Assembly: GCF_030385785.1 (NCBI RefSeq)
Contig: NZ_JAUEDK010000017.1
Coordinates: forward strand, 1-64,000
From: Crenobacter oryzisoli
Lineage (GTDB): Bacteria > Pseudomonadota > Gammaproteobacteria > Burkholderiales > Chromobacteriaceae
DNA: 64,000 nt
Reading direction: 5' to 3'
Made by a program: the position numbers and the translations under genes. The notes beneath the pieces are model-generated. The model did not search any database. It was not told where the DNA came from and worked only from the letters and a program-made list of their open reading frames with translations. Below, piece after piece: positions 8,999 to 17,394 of this stretch. Every line of letters begins with the position of its first letter. Position 1 is the first letter of the stretch.

Positions 8999-9355
8999 TT
9001 AGACGGCCACAGCAACCAAGATGGCCACCAGCAAAATAATAATGATGTCGGTACTGCTCAAGGAGCCGCCGGCAGGCAGTGAGTCAATCCGCTGTGCTAG
9101 CAACTCCACTTCACTATCGGACAAGACATCAACGCGGTTCTTGGCAAAGGCAGCCTGTACGCCCATGGCCTGCAGCTTCTCCTTGACCGCCGCCCTATCG
9201 AGAAAGCTGCGGACCTTTTCTCGATCGGCCTGGATCTTTTGTACCGTGGCAACGTCCTGCGTGGAGATCATCTCAGCAGACGCCTGCATGGGTTGTAGCG
9301 CCAGACACGTTGCGAGTGCGACGCTACCCATATAGCCCATCAGGGAAGTTTTCAT
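8999..9355 (-). CDS. PA2779 family protein
   Basis: A 118-residue protein with a signal peptide, M-K-T-S-L-M-G-Y-M-G and so on to A-S-A, followed by the family blocks M-I-S-T-Q-D, A-D-R-E-K-V-R-x-F-L-D-R, L-Q-A-M-G-V and L-S-D-S-E-V-E-x-L-A-Q-R-I-D-S-L-P-A-G-G. A C-terminal membrane helix (I-I-I-I-L-L-V-A-I-L-V-A-V-A-V) ends the protein. The start follows GGGAGG. It is paired in one transcript with the PA2778-type peptidase downstream, which could process it; that is inference. A Correia-like repeat lies 17 bases before the start codon and so probably within or near its promoter. Confidence 0.85.
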   Translation of the reverse strand: MKTSLMGYMGSVALATCLALQPMQASAEMISTQDVATVQKIQADREKVRSFLDRAAVKEKLQAMGVQAAFAKNRVDVLSDSEVELLAQRIDSLPAGGSLSSTDIIIILLVAILVAVAV

Positions 9356-9371
9356 CACGCCTCCCATAAGA

Positions 9372-9487
9372 GCCGCTAACAAAACGAAGTTTCTGCGAAG
9401 CGGTTTCGGCCAGGTGCGCTGCCGCAGGCAGTACAGAAGTGGTACGGCAAGGCAGCGTAACAAACCTGGAAGGGTTTTGTTGGCGGC
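9372..9487 (-). repeat. Correia-like repeat element, copy 1
   Basis: A 116-bp element with terminal inverted repeats GCCGCTAACAAAAC (9372-) and GTTTTGTTGGCGGC (-9487). Read on the minus strand it contains the core GTACTGCCTGCGGCAGCGC followed by CTTCGCAGAAACTTCG. The core matches copies 2 and 3 and resembles the GTACTGTCTGCGG core of Neisseria Correia elements. It begins 17 bases upstream of the PA2779-type start codon. Confidence 0.8.
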
Positions 9488-9704
9488 GCTAAGTCTTGAA
9501 CGGCAAGCCGGCAGTAAACCAGCCTCCTACTCGGAATATACAGCCACTGAAGAAAATCGCTTAGAAACAGCCCACTAGAATCACCACCCCGTCGACAGGC
9601 TTGGCGCGACATCCAACGGGCTTGCCGTCGCACTTTTCCCATTTTTTTCTGTCAAATCAATCGGATTGTGTGCCGCTATCGGCTGAACGCGGAAAGGAGC
9701 TGCC

Positions 9705-10226
9705 ATGGATCTACACATGCAATCGCATCAATGGGCGCACAGATTGCCTGACTGGCGGGCGGCCGCGATGGCCGGTGTCGCCGGTGGGGTGGTGTTCCTG
9801 GTGCTAGACCTGATGGCCTCGGCCCTGTCGGGGGCCGGCCTATGGGCACCGACACACATGATCGCCGCTATCGTGATGGGTTCGGGAGCGTTGGCGTCGC
9901 CTGCCTCGTTCAGTTTCGCCATCGTCGTGACGGCATTGATCGTTCACTTCGTGCTGGCCATTGCCATGGGGCTGATCCTCGGCCTGATCATGGCACCGTT
10001 CCATTTCGATTCGAGCTGGGGCATGGCCTCGGCAGTGGGCGCAGTGTTCGGCTTGGCCGTGTATCTGTTCAACTTTTACGGCATGACTTCGTTCTTCCCG
10101 TGGTTTGCCGAAGCGCGTGGCTGGATCACGCTGATCGCACACGTGATATTCGGTATCGTGATGGCGGATGCCTACCTGAAGATGGAAGCGAAGGAAGAAG
10201 ACCGCAGCGGATCAGCCTTGGCCTGA
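9705..10226 (+). CDS. inner-membrane protein, four-helix, unknown function
   Basis: A 173-residue protein with four predicted transmembrane helices: A-A-A-M-A-G-V-A-G-G-V-V-F-L-V, F-A-I-V-V-T-A-L-I-V-H-F-V-L-A-I, a Gly/Ala-rich pair after H-F-D-S-S-W-G-M, and W-I-T-L-I-A-H-V-I-F-G-I-V-M. A charged C-terminal tail follows (E-A-K-E-E-D-R). The pattern fits a conserved proteobacterial integral membrane family that I cannot name. The start at 9705 follows AAAGGAG. It is monocistronic and ends at a clear terminator. Confidence 0.75.
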   Translation: MDLHMQSHQWAHRLPDWRAAAMAGVAGGVVFLVLDLMASALSGAGLWAPTHMIAAIVMGSGALASPASFSFAIVVTALIVHFVLAIAMGLILGLIMAPFHFDSSWGMASAVGAVFGLAVYLFNFYGMTSFFPWFAEARGWITLIAHVIFGIVMADAYLKMEAKEEDRSGSALA

Positions 10227-10244
10227 CCCTCTAGCCACCAACCT

Positions 10245-10272
10245 AAGCCCGGAAGCCTTCCGGGCTTTTTTA
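10245..10272 (+). terminator. intrinsic terminator
   Basis: AAGCCCGGAAG pairs with CTTCCGGGCTT, followed by a T-run, 20 bases after the membrane protein gene. Confidence 0.9.
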
Positions 10273-10514
10273 CGCACTCAGTTCTTCGAGAGGAAGGCGG
10301 GTGGATCTATTCTGCCTGCGGTCGCACGGCAAGTTCCTGCTTCTCCGGGGCCCGTAAATGCCGCCCCGCTTGTCAGCACCTGTTCACGATCTGCTGCACT
10401 CGGGTGATCCTGCGTTGAAATGCCACTCAACATGCTCATGTACTCCATGTACATTCCGCTGTTTCGCGTCAAGTCGCCTTGGCTGACCCTTCGTTCGCGA
10501 GATCGTGAACAGGT

Positions 10515-11189
10515 TCAGGCCCTCACCTCATCCGGGATAAGGCCAAGCTTGCGCTCCTCCTCCATCACATTATCCAGCAACCCCAGCGCCGACAGCCCCA
10601 GTACCGCCGCATTGAGCAGGTGCCACAGAAAGTGCGTACCCAGCGTAAAGCTCGGGCAAACGGCCATGTCGATGCTGCGAAAGAACACCGACACCACGAA
10701 CACACCCCCTGCGGCGAGAAACAGTCGTGCACCAGCCCGTTGCGTCAGGCCGTGATAAGCCCCGATGCCCAGCAGCACCAACAACGCAGGGAAATAGGCG
10801 AGCGAACCGTTCAGCAGTGCCGGGTAGTGGCCGGCCTGCACGACCAGCGCAAGAAACACCACCAACCCCAACCCTGCGACGACGCGCCGAAAGCCTAGAA
10901 CGTCACGCCCGTAACACCACAGAAAGACCAGCTGGAACAACAGGATGGGCAACTCGTCTAGCCATTCGGCCCAAGTGGTGGCGACGGCGTGGAAGGTGAA
11001 GCTGCCGGCGCCGATCAGCGCGATGAGCCCCGCCAGAAGGCGGCTGCGGTTGCGCCATGCGCCGGCTTGCTCGGTCCGGTGCCAGACCAACCACGCCGCA
11101 GCAAAAAAAGCCAGATTGGTCAGGGTATTGACCGGCTCCCCGAGCAACCCGGGAGCCAGACGCTCGCAGTAAAGATGGATATAGGCCAC
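10515..11189 (-). CDS. ceramidase-domain membrane protein (CREST superfamily)
   Basis: A 224-residue, seven-helix membrane protein. The alkaline ceramidase pattern is complete: Y-C-E near residue 8 with E-P-V-N-T-x-T-N-L after it, G-S-x-x-F-H in the second helix, W-x-D/E-E-L-P at the next, and D-M-A-V-C-P then G-T-H-F-L-W-H-L near the C-terminus. The Ser and the His/Asp residues are the Zn-hydrolase residues of the CREST family. Known relatives cleave ceramide amide bonds; most bacteria lack ceramide, so the natural substrate here is uncertain. It is divergent from the PrdX gene, with a Correia-like repeat between them. Confidence 0.85.
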   Translation of the reverse strand: MAYIHLYCERLAPGLLGEPVNTLTNLAFFAAAWLVWHRTEQAGAWRNRSRLLAGLIALIGAGSFTFHAVATTWAEWLDELPILLFQLVFLWCYGRDVLGFRRVVAGLGLVVFLALVVQAGHYPALLNGSLAYFPALLVLLGIGAYHGLTQRAGARLFLAAGGVFVVSVFFRSIDMAVCPSFTLGTHFLWHLLNAAVLGLSALGLLDNVMEEERKLGLIPDEVRA

Positions 11190-11248
11190 GACATGTCCTC
11201 ATTGATTGAGTCTGTACCAATAATCCGCCGGCATTGCCGGACTTTAGT

Positions 11249-11365
11249 GCCGCTAACAAATATCGCGACTCCTTGCCGTACTACTTGTACTGTCTGCGTC
11301 GGCGCGCCTAGCCGGGAGCGCTGCGCTGGGTTTTAGCTTCGCAGAAACTTCGTTTTGTTAGCGGC
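11249..11365 (+). repeat. Correia-like repeat element, copy 2
   Basis: A 117-bp element with perfect 12-bp terminal inverted repeats: GCCGCTAACAAA at 11249-11260 and TTTGTTAGCGGC at 11354-11365. The core contains TACTACTTGTACTGTCTGCG and then GGTTTTAGCTTCGCAG. It is the best-preserved copy in the window and lies between the divergent ceramidase and PrdX genes. Confidence 0.85.
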
Positions 11366-11503
11366 GCTTAGGCGCTACTTGCAACAAGCCCTTGAGCCCG
11401 TCAGCGCAGGTGCCGCGGGCTCTGCAAACCTTACCGTTGGCATATTACAAACTAAATCAAATTGCATGATTACCGACACAACTGTCCATGTTAGGCTGCA
11501 AGA

Positions 11504-12001
11504 ATGAAACACGCTCTCTACGCTTTCCTCGATCAGCATGCCCTTACCTACCAGCGCTTCGAGCACCCGCCGGTATACACCTGCGAAGAGGCACGCCAGC
11601 TCTGTCCCGACATGCCAGGTGCGGAAACCAAGAATCTGTTTTTGTGCGATGGCAAGGGTATGCGTCACCTGCTGGTGGCGGTACCCGCCGAAGCGACGGT
11701 GGATCTGAAAGCGCTGTCGCAAGAACTGGACGTGAAGGGGCTGCGCTTCGCTTCGCCGGAACGCCTGCACCGCTATCTGGGCCTGGAGCCGGGCTCGGTG
11801 ACGCTGCTCGCCGTGCTCAACGACCGTGCCGGCGCAGTCGACGTGGTTGTCGACGCCTCGCTGTGGCAGGCGGATGCGATCCTGTGTCACCCCCTGGTCA
11901 ATACCGAGACGCTCGCGGTTCCCCGCGCCGAGCTGATGCGCTTTCTCGAGTTGACCGGCCACCCGCCACGGGTGATCCCCGTGCCGCAGCGGGCCGCATG
12001 A
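11504..12001 (+). CDS. prdX: prolyl-tRNA editing protein, ProXp-ala/PrdX type
   Basis: A 165-residue protein of the PrdX type, which hydrolyses Ala-tRNA(Pro) released by prolyl-tRNA synthetase. Family blocks seen: F-E-H-P-P-V-Y-T-C-E-E-A near residue 20, G-A-E-T-K-N-L-F-L-C-D with the conserved Lys, R-F-A-S-P-E-R-L, L-G-L-E-P-G-S-V-T, and V-V-V-D-A-S-L-W followed by H-P-L-V-N-T-E-T. It is cytoplasmic. The start is the first ATG of the frame and gives the canonical M-K-x-x-L-Y-x-F-L. The next gene converges on it 31 bases downstream. Confidence 0.88.
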   Translation: MKHALYAFLDQHALTYQRFEHPPVYTCEEARQLCPDMPGAETKNLFLCDGKGMRHLLVAVPAEATVDLKALSQELDVKGLRFASPERLHRYLGLEPGSVTLLAVLNDRAGAVDVVVDASLWQADAILCHPLVNTETLAVPRAELMRFLELTGHPPRVIPVPQRAA

Positions 12002-12032
12002 TCAAGAGGGCCGTGACTGGTAGACCATGCTC

Positions 12033-12671
12033 TTATGCCTGGTCCTGCACGGGACGTGCCTTCAGTATCGCGATGACTTCCTCGTCGTCGACTTGCGGAA
12101 ACGACAGGTAGAACTGCCCCACCGCCTGAAAACCGATCGGTGCCTCGAGGCACACCACTTCGTCGGCAAGGCGAGCCACCCGATGGAGCGTGTCCGGTGG
12201 AGCCACCGGCACCGCGCAGATCAATTTGGCCGGCTTCTGCGCACGCAGTGCGGTCAGCGCTGCAATCATCGTGGCGCCCGTTGCCAGCCCGTCGTCGACC
12301 ACGATCACGGTGCGGTCGGCCACCGCCAGCGGTGGCCGGTCCGAATACTGGCAACGACGCTCGTGCAACACGGCCAGTTCGGTGCGGGCCAGATTGGTGA
12401 TATAGCTCTTGTCGAGCCCTATCTGCCCGGCAAAGTCGTTGAGCGTGATATGGCCGGTTTCGTCGATGGCACCGAGGGCGAGTTCGGGCTGGAACGGCGC
12501 GCCGAGCTTCCTCACCAGTACCACGTCGAGATCGCCGTCAAGCTCGTTCGCGATCAGCTCGGCCATTGGCACTGCTCCGCGTGGGATGGCTAGCACCAGC
12601 GGATGGCTGGAACGATAGGTAGCGAGCCGCTTGGCCAGCAGTCGGGCGGCATGGATGCGATCGGTAAACAT
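12033..12671 (-). CDS. type I phosphoribosyltransferase-family protein
   Basis: A 212-residue protein with the PRPP-binding loop V-I-V-V-D-D-G-L-A-T-G-A-T-M in the centre and the A-I-P-R-G-A-V-P loop near the N-terminus, plus the hood segment V-V-L-V-R-K-L-G-A-P. This is the set found in the broad group of orphan phosphoribosyltransferases often encoded beside stress or lipid genes; the base it uses is not known. It is not an orthologue of Apt, Hpt or PyrE, which have different hoods. The start is followed by a run typical of the family, M-F-x-D-R-x-x-A. Confidence 0.8.
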   Translation of the reverse strand: MFTDRIHAARLLAKRLATYRSSHPLVLAIPRGAVPMAELIANELDGDLDVVLVRKLGAPFQPELALGAIDETGHITLNDFAGQIGLDKSYITNLARTELAVLHERRCQYSDRPPLAVADRTVIVVDDGLATGATMIAALTALRAQKPAKLICAVPVAPPDTLHRVARLADEVVCLEAPIGFQAVGQFYLSFPQVDDEEVIAILKARPVQDQA

Positions 12672-13162
12672 GAAACAAACTCCAACATGGGGGAAACGCC
12701 CCCGCGCTTACAGCGTAGCCCTGCCGTGGCGTGAGCCCAACCGGTGCAACGCAAACCCGATCTATCCAGCCATCGCCTCCCATTTGTGCTGCTTTGACGA
12801 CCGCAAAAACCCATGTGTGACAGGGGGCACTATTGCTCTTTGCTTGGAATGCTTAGTTGAGCCTTTGAGCCACCATAATGGACACCCCCCCGATAAGCGG
12901 GGCGTTTGTTTGCTATCAGGAAGCATGTGTCATCGCTTTTTGATACATAGGATGCCATCTTGGCGGTACTCGGATTCCGACTTGTTCAGCCTATCACGAG
13001 CCGAAGCAATGTTACGCTACCTGTACTGTCTGCGACAACGCGCCTTGCCGAAACCGCTTCGCTGGATTTTAGCTTCGCAGAAACTTCGTTTTGTTAGCCT
13101 AAATATCGAATTAACAATTTGGCTTCGTCTGCATAAGTAGACTACACCCTAGAAATATTTCA
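12672..13162. other. intergenic region with Correia-like repeat
   Basis: About 490 bases between two minus-strand genes. It holds the truncated repeat at 13011-13098 and a short GC-rich hairpin around 12884-12905 (CCCCCC...GCGGGG). No supported gene is present; open frames here lack ribosome binding sites and family resemblance. Confidence 0.5.
13011..13098 (+). repeat. Correia-like repeat element, copy 3 (end-truncated)
   Basis: GTTACGCTACCTGTACTGTC... through CTTCGCAGAAACTTCG to TTTTGTTAGC. It matches the inner part and one end of copies 1 and 2; the other terminal repeat is missing and the last bases depart from GCGGC. It lies just downstream of lon. Confidence 0.75.
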
Positions 13163-15589
13163 TCACTCCTCACTGACCTGAATAGGGTGGAGATCGCCGA
13201 TTGCATAGTGGACTGCATCTTCCACTCGATCCAATAAAACAAAGGTGAGCCTGTCCCTCGCCTCAGGTGGCACATCTTCCAGATCTTTCTCATTACGCCT
13301 GGGCAACATCACGATCTGGATTCCCGCTCTAAGTGCGGCAAGCGTTTTTTCTTTGACACCGCCAATCGGCAAGACAAGGCCGCGAAGGCTGACCTCACCG
13401 GTCATGGCTACATCTGCTCGTACAGGATTTCCCGTGAGCAATGACAGTATCGCCAAGAACATGGCTACTCCGGCACTCGGCCCATCCTTAGGGGTTGCGC
13501 CGGCGGGCACGTGAACATGGATGTCGCTCTTTTCCAATGAATATCCAGTCCATATCTTTGCCAACGTCAGCGCGGCCTGGGCAGACTCCTTCATGACTTC
13601 CCCCAATTGACCCGTCAGGATCAACCGTCCGTTCCCAGGCACCTTGCTGGCCTCTATGAAAAGGATGTCTCCACCAACGGGAGTCCAGGCAAGCCCCGTG
13701 GCCACGCCTGGAACACTGACGCGCAAGGCCATTTCATTTTCAAACCGTTGGGGGCCAAGAATGGCGGAGAGATCGGGTGTATCGATCGTCATGCGCTGTG
13801 CCCGCCCTTCGGCGATATTCATCGCTACGCGTCTCAGTGCAGAACCAATTTCACGTTCCAGACTGCGGACCCCTGCTTCTCGGGTGTAGTCTCGTACAAT
13901 TGCAACTAAGGCGTCATTCGTCAGGTGGGCTTGTTCTTCCGTCAGCCCGTTCGCGCAAAGCTGGCGCTTGACCAGATAACGCCGTGCAATTTCGATTTTC
14001 TCTTCTTCCGTGTACCCGGGAAGATGAATGATTTCCATTCGGTCGCGAAGCGGACCCGGTATGGTCTCGAGTACGTTGGCCGTGCAGATGAACAACACGC
14101 GTGACAGGTCAAAATCCACCGCAAGATAATTATCGCGAAACTTGTTGTTCTGCTCAGGATCGAGAACCTCCAGCAGTGCACTGGCAGGGTCGCCCTGGTA
14201 GCCTCCCGTGCCAAGTTTGTCGATCTCATCGAGCATGATCAAGGCATTACGGGTGCCCGCTTTACGCATGGCCTGGATAATATTTCCGGGGAGCGCGCCG
14301 ATATAGGTGCGCCGATGGCCCCGAATTTCTGCCTCGTCATGCACCCCTCCCAATGAAACCCTCTGGAAGACGCGCCCCGTGGCCCTTGCTATGGATTGCC
14401 CTAGCGAAGTTTTACCTACGCCGGGAGGCCCGACGAAACACAGAATCGGGCTCTTACCCTCCGGATTGAGCTTGCGGACGGCCAAAAACTCGAGAATGCG
14501 GAGCTTAATCTTCTCCAAGCCAAAATGCTCTTCATCCAGTATCTGCCGCGCCTCCTTGATGTCGATGGAAGGCTGTGGTTCCTGCTTCCATGGTAATTCT
14601 GTCAACCATTCCAGATAGGTCCGCAGCATGGAGTATTCCGCACTGTTTTCCCCCATGCGCTGTAATCGCTTTATCTCTCTTTGAGCATGCTTGAACACCT
14701 CTTCAGGTAGGCCTGCTGCTTCTATAGCATTATATAAGTCATCAATCTCGGCCCTCAGCTCCTCGTCTTCACCCAGTTCTTTCTGAATCTGCCGCAATTG
14801 TTCTCGCAGTACATGTTCCCGTTCTCGCTCGTCGAATTCTGCTCGTGTTTTTTCGCCGATCTCCTTCGAGATCTTGAGAACCTCGATACGTTTGGCAAGC
14901 AAGGTAATCACCTTGTCCAAGCGGCGCATGAGATCGAACGTTTCAAGAATTTCCTGTTTTTCCTCGGTCTTGGCATCGACAAGATTGGCTACCATGTCAG
15001 CCAGTTGGGCGGGGGAATCCATAGCTTGAACCGCGTCAGCCAATTCGTCGGGCATATTGGGCGATAATCCGATAGCCTCGATGGCTCGCTCTTTGAGCTG
15101 CAGAAACCGTGCTTCTATCTCAGGGGTTTCCACATGCGGCTGCTCGATCATGGCCACCTTGGCAACCAGGAAAGGCCAGCCGTCCAGAAAAGCCAGTACT
15201 TGAAAACGGGAGGTGCCTTGTACAACGAGGTGATGTTCACCCTCCTTTCCGGTGATATAGCGAATGACTGGCCCGGCAGTGCCGACCCAGTAAAGATCGG
15301 AAGGTCCAACGTCAGCTTTTTCTGGGTCTCGCTGGAGGAGAAACCCCAGCTGGCGTTCGCTTTTCACGGCGGTTTGCGCTGCCGCAACGGAACTTGCGCG
15401 ACCGACAGTGACAGGCGACATGATTCCCGGGAACAGCACAGCGTTGTGCATGGGAATGATGATTAGCGCATCCTCGGGGAAGGGTTTTTCCGCCATGTCA
15501 GCTTGTAAAGTGACAGGCGTGCTGGCGCTTTGCGCATGTTGGCTATCCTCTTCTGCCTTGTTGCTTTGCTGTGTTGGCTCGCGACTCAT
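13163..15589 (-). CDS. lon: ATP-dependent Lon protease (accessory copy)
   Basis: An 808-residue, full-length LonA-type protease. Order: a polar 35-residue extension, the N-terminal substrate domain (I-I-P-M-H-N-A-V-L-F-P-G), coiled coil, AAA+ module with Walker A G-P-P-G-V-G-K-T (387-394) and Walker B I-M-L-D-E-I-D-K-L, then the peptidase domain with Ser about 705 in D-G-P-S-A-G and Lys about 746 in G-G-V-K-E-K. It degrades misfolded or regulatory proteins in the cytoplasm. Only four bases separate it from the Hsp20 gene upstream, and its ribosome site overlaps that gene's end, so they form one operon. Lower GC than its neighbours and the pairing with Hsp20 suggest an accessory stress locus rather than the housekeeping clpX-lon copy; whether another lon exists cannot be seen here. 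Confidence 0.93.
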   Translation of the reverse strand: MSREPTQQSNKAEEDSQHAQSASTPVTLQADMAEKPFPEDALIIIPMHNAVLFPGIMSPVTVGRASSVAAAQTAVKSERQLGFLLQRDPEKADVGPSDLYWVGTAGPVIRYITGKEGEHHLVVQGTSRFQVLAFLDGWPFLVAKVAMIEQPHVETPEIEARFLQLKERAIEAIGLSPNMPDELADAVQAMDSPAQLADMVANLVDAKTEEKQEILETFDLMRRLDKVITLLAKRIEVLKISKEIGEKTRAEFDEREREHVLREQLRQIQKELGEDEELRAEIDDLYNAIEAAGLPEEVFKHAQREIKRLQRMGENSAEYSMLRTYLEWLTELPWKQEPQPSIDIKEARQILDEEHFGLEKIKLRILEFLAVRKLNPEGKSPILCFVGPPGVGKTSLGQSIARATGRVFQRVSLGGVHDEAEIRGHRRTYIGALPGNIIQAMRKAGTRNALIMLDEIDKLGTGGYQGDPASALLEVLDPEQNNKFRDNYLAVDFDLSRVLFICTANVLETIPGPLRDRMEIIHLPGYTEEEKIEIARRYLVKRQLCANGLTEEQAHLTNDALVAIVRDYTREAGVRSLEREIGSALRRVAMNIAEGRAQRMTIDTPDLSAILGPQRFENEMALRVSVPGVATGLAWTPVGGDILFIEASKVPGNGRLILTGQLGEVMKESAQAALTLAKIWTGYSLEKSDIHVHVPAGATPKDGPSAGVAMFLAILSLLTGNPVRADVAMTGEVSLRGLVLPIGGVKEKTLAALRAGIQIVMLPRRNEKDLEDVPPEARDRLTFVLLDRVEDAVHYAIGDLHPIQVSEE

Positions 15590-15593
15590 CGTG

Positions 15594-15992
15594 TTACCTC
15601 ACCTTTCGAAACCTCAAAACAAGGCAACCATCCTCAAATTCCTGGGTGGTAGGTTCCAGAAATAGCAACGTAAACGGGATATGGCGTTCGAATTTTCCGT
15701 AAGGAATCTCAAGGCGGTGTATGCGCATGGCCTGTGCCGCAGGAAACTTGCGAAGGCCAGAGACGGTCACGCCATCGGGCCGAAGGACGACGGAAAGAGT
15801 CGTGGCAGATACGCCAGGCAGAGCGACATAGAGGATCACTTCATTCTCGCTCTCCACCACGTCCACCGGCGGCTCCCAACTGGGTTGATTGCCGGCACAG
15901 GATTGAGAGAACCGCTTATGTAGCAGTTCCACTTTTTCCAATAGCGATAGGGCATCGCCCCAAATCCAGTGCGATACATGACGCGATCTCAT
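15594..15992 (-). CDS. Hsp20/alpha-crystallin small heat shock protein
   Basis: A 132-residue small chaperone that would hold unfolding proteins in soluble form. The alpha-crystallin domain runs from P-P-V-D-V-V-E-S-E-N-E-V-I-L-Y-V-A-L-P-G-V to the C-terminus and ends with the family's last strand (C-L-V-L-R-F). The N-terminal arm is short and the C-terminal I-x-I anchor is missing, so higher-order assembly may differ from classic Hsp20. The start at 15992 is chosen because AAAGGA is eight bases away; an ATG nine bases earlier abuts the ribosome site. It is the first gene of the hsp20-lon operon. Confidence 0.85.
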   Translation of the reverse strand: MRSRHVSHWIWGDALSLLEKVELLHKRFSQSCAGNQPSWEPPVDVVESENEVILYVALPGVSATTLSVVLRPDGVTVSGLRKFPAAQAMRIHRLEIPYGKFERHIPFTLLFLEPTTQEFEDGCLVLRFRKVR

Positions 15993-16132
15993 TGCATGCA
16001 TCCTTTCACGGCTTGCAGATGCAGCTTGTTGACCAAGGCTCTTCGGCCCCCTGCTCGCAGGCTGCTTCATGATGAGACACGGAAACATCGCCGCATCCCC
16101 TCCATTCAGCCGGCTTTGCTGCTGCCGACGGG

Positions 16133-16696
16133 CTACACCGCTCGCATCGAGGCAATATGCTCGGCGTAGTGACGCACGAAGTCGCCCAATTGCTGACGGA
16201 TGCCGTCGTCGGTCAACTCGCCTTGCTCGTTGAACACGGTATGGGCGCGGGACACCATCAGGCGGCCACCGAACCACGGCTGGGTGCCAAGCGTGCGCAG
16301 CACGCCAAGCCAGGCCTCCTGCGCGAGAATGGTGCCAAAGCCACCGGGTGAGGCACCGAGCAGTGCAACAGGACGCTGGCCGAACACCGTGGGGATGTCG
16401 GCAGCCGGGCGCGACAGCCAGTCGATGGCGTTCTTGAACACGCCAGGGATCGAGTTGTTGTACTCCGGGGTAACGAGCAACAAGCCGTCGGCCTGGGAGA
16501 TCGCAATCTTGAGCGCTGCGACTGCGTCCGGGATACCCGTCGCCGCTTCGACGTCGCCGTCATAGAGCGGGATGCCGTGCAGCGTGGCCACTTCCAGCTC
16601 GACGCCGGACGGGGCCAGTTGTTCCGCCGCGCGCAATAAAGCGGTGTTGAAAGAGCCTTTGCGCAGGCTGCCCGAGATGCCGATGATGCGTGTCAT
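16133..16696 (-). CDS. NADPH-dependent FMN reductase (chromate reductase-like)
   Basis: A 187-residue flavodoxin-fold protein. The FMN-phosphate loop is G-I-S-G-S-L-R-K-G-S-F-N near the N-terminus, L-L-L-V-T-P-E-Y-N-N-S-I-P-G contacts the isoalloxazine ring, and L-L-G-A-S-P-G-G-F-G-T forms the third loop. This is the YieF/ChrR/azoreductase group that reduces quinones, flavins and metals. The start follows GAGGAGG. It is the last core gene before the island: the first Tn7-like end site begins about 40 bases upstream of its start codon, so its original promoter may have been separated from it or replaced. Confidence 0.88.
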   Translation of the reverse strand: MTRIIGISGSLRKGSFNTALLRAAEQLAPSGVELEVATLHGIPLYDGDVEAATGIPDAVAALKIAISQADGLLLVTPEYNNSIPGVFKNAIDWLSRPAADIPTVFGQRPVALLGASPGGFGTILAQEAWLGVLRTLGTQPWFGGRLMVSRAHTVFNEQGELTDDGIRQQLGDFVRHYAEHIASMRAV

Positions 16697-16737
16697 GCCT
16701 ACCTCCTCGAAACGGTATCGTTGCAGGGAAGTGGAGA

Positions 16738-16798
16738 TTGTTAAATGAAAGTTGAGGAGGGTTAAATTAAGTTTAGCTAGTAAATTTCGTTAAGTTGG
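16738..16798 (+). repeat. left-end array of putative TnsB-binding sites
   Basis: Three related AT-rich sites: TTGTTAAATGAAAGTTGAG (16738-16756), GTTAAATTAAGTTTAG (16761-16776) and GTTAAGTTGG (16789-16798). The first begins with TGTTAAATGAAAG from 16739, matching the TGT start usual for Tn7-like ends. Inverted counterparts lie at 50197-50338: AAATGAAAGTTGAG at 16743-16756 is the exact complement of 50243-50256. Spaced, related sites facing inward at both edges are what TnsB-family transposases bind. Confidence 0.6.
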
Positions 16799-16887
16799 TG
16801 CAACACCATAGCGCTCCGGCACTACATCAATTTGCGTATTGACACATCACTATTCCCAAGCAGCGCGCCAGTTCTGGCCAGCCCAGG

Positions 16888-16900
16888 TTTCATTTAACAA
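16888..16900 (-). repeat. extra inverted copy of the terminal site
   Basis: TTTCATTTAACAA, the exact 13-bp complement of 16738-16750. Together they delimit about 163 bases with matching ends. This could be a small internally deleted relative of the large element or the scar of a second one. Confidence 0.5.
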
Positions 16901-17394
16901 CCAGTCCGCATAAATGAGATGCAGCTCCCTGCCCCCGTCACTGCTGAATATCCTCAACGAAAATCGCCAAACAGCTCATTTTCCTGGATGAAGTAGCTCG
17001 ATTCTCAAATTAAGATGAGCTGATTTTCGCGATAATTAAATTGACCTGAGCTGAGGCCACAAACAACGGAAGGAGCTACCTTTGGCATTACACGCCCCTT
17101 CGGTTACTGACGCTAGTGAGCGCGGGCCGCAGTACCGAGGTGGGTGACTCGTCCAGTCTGCCGCCGCTCATCAGGTGGTATAGCATGGGGGCTGTGTGCA
17201 GGCATTACGATGTCGAAGGCTGCCGCGACACGCCGGCGGTCTAGAATGACAGAAACCCAGCTGTGTCGACCGTACCATGATTCAGCCTGCATCTCCCATC
17301 GCTTGTCCCCGTCTTGGGCCAGCCCCGCGCCGCGGGACGAGTTCCCCGACTACAGCGCCGCTGGAGCCAGAAGTTGCCGCCGCGCGCGCTTAGG

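Larger units (their letters stand above)
16697..17394. other. intergenic region at island left edge
   Basis: About 700 bases, AT-rich at first. It contains the terminal site array at 16738-16798, a third inverted site at 16888-16900, and a two-block inverted repeat at 16959-17029 (CGAAAATC and AGCTCAT against ATGAGCT and GATTTTCG) that looks like old insertion-sequence ends. No supported gene was found. Confidence 0.5.
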
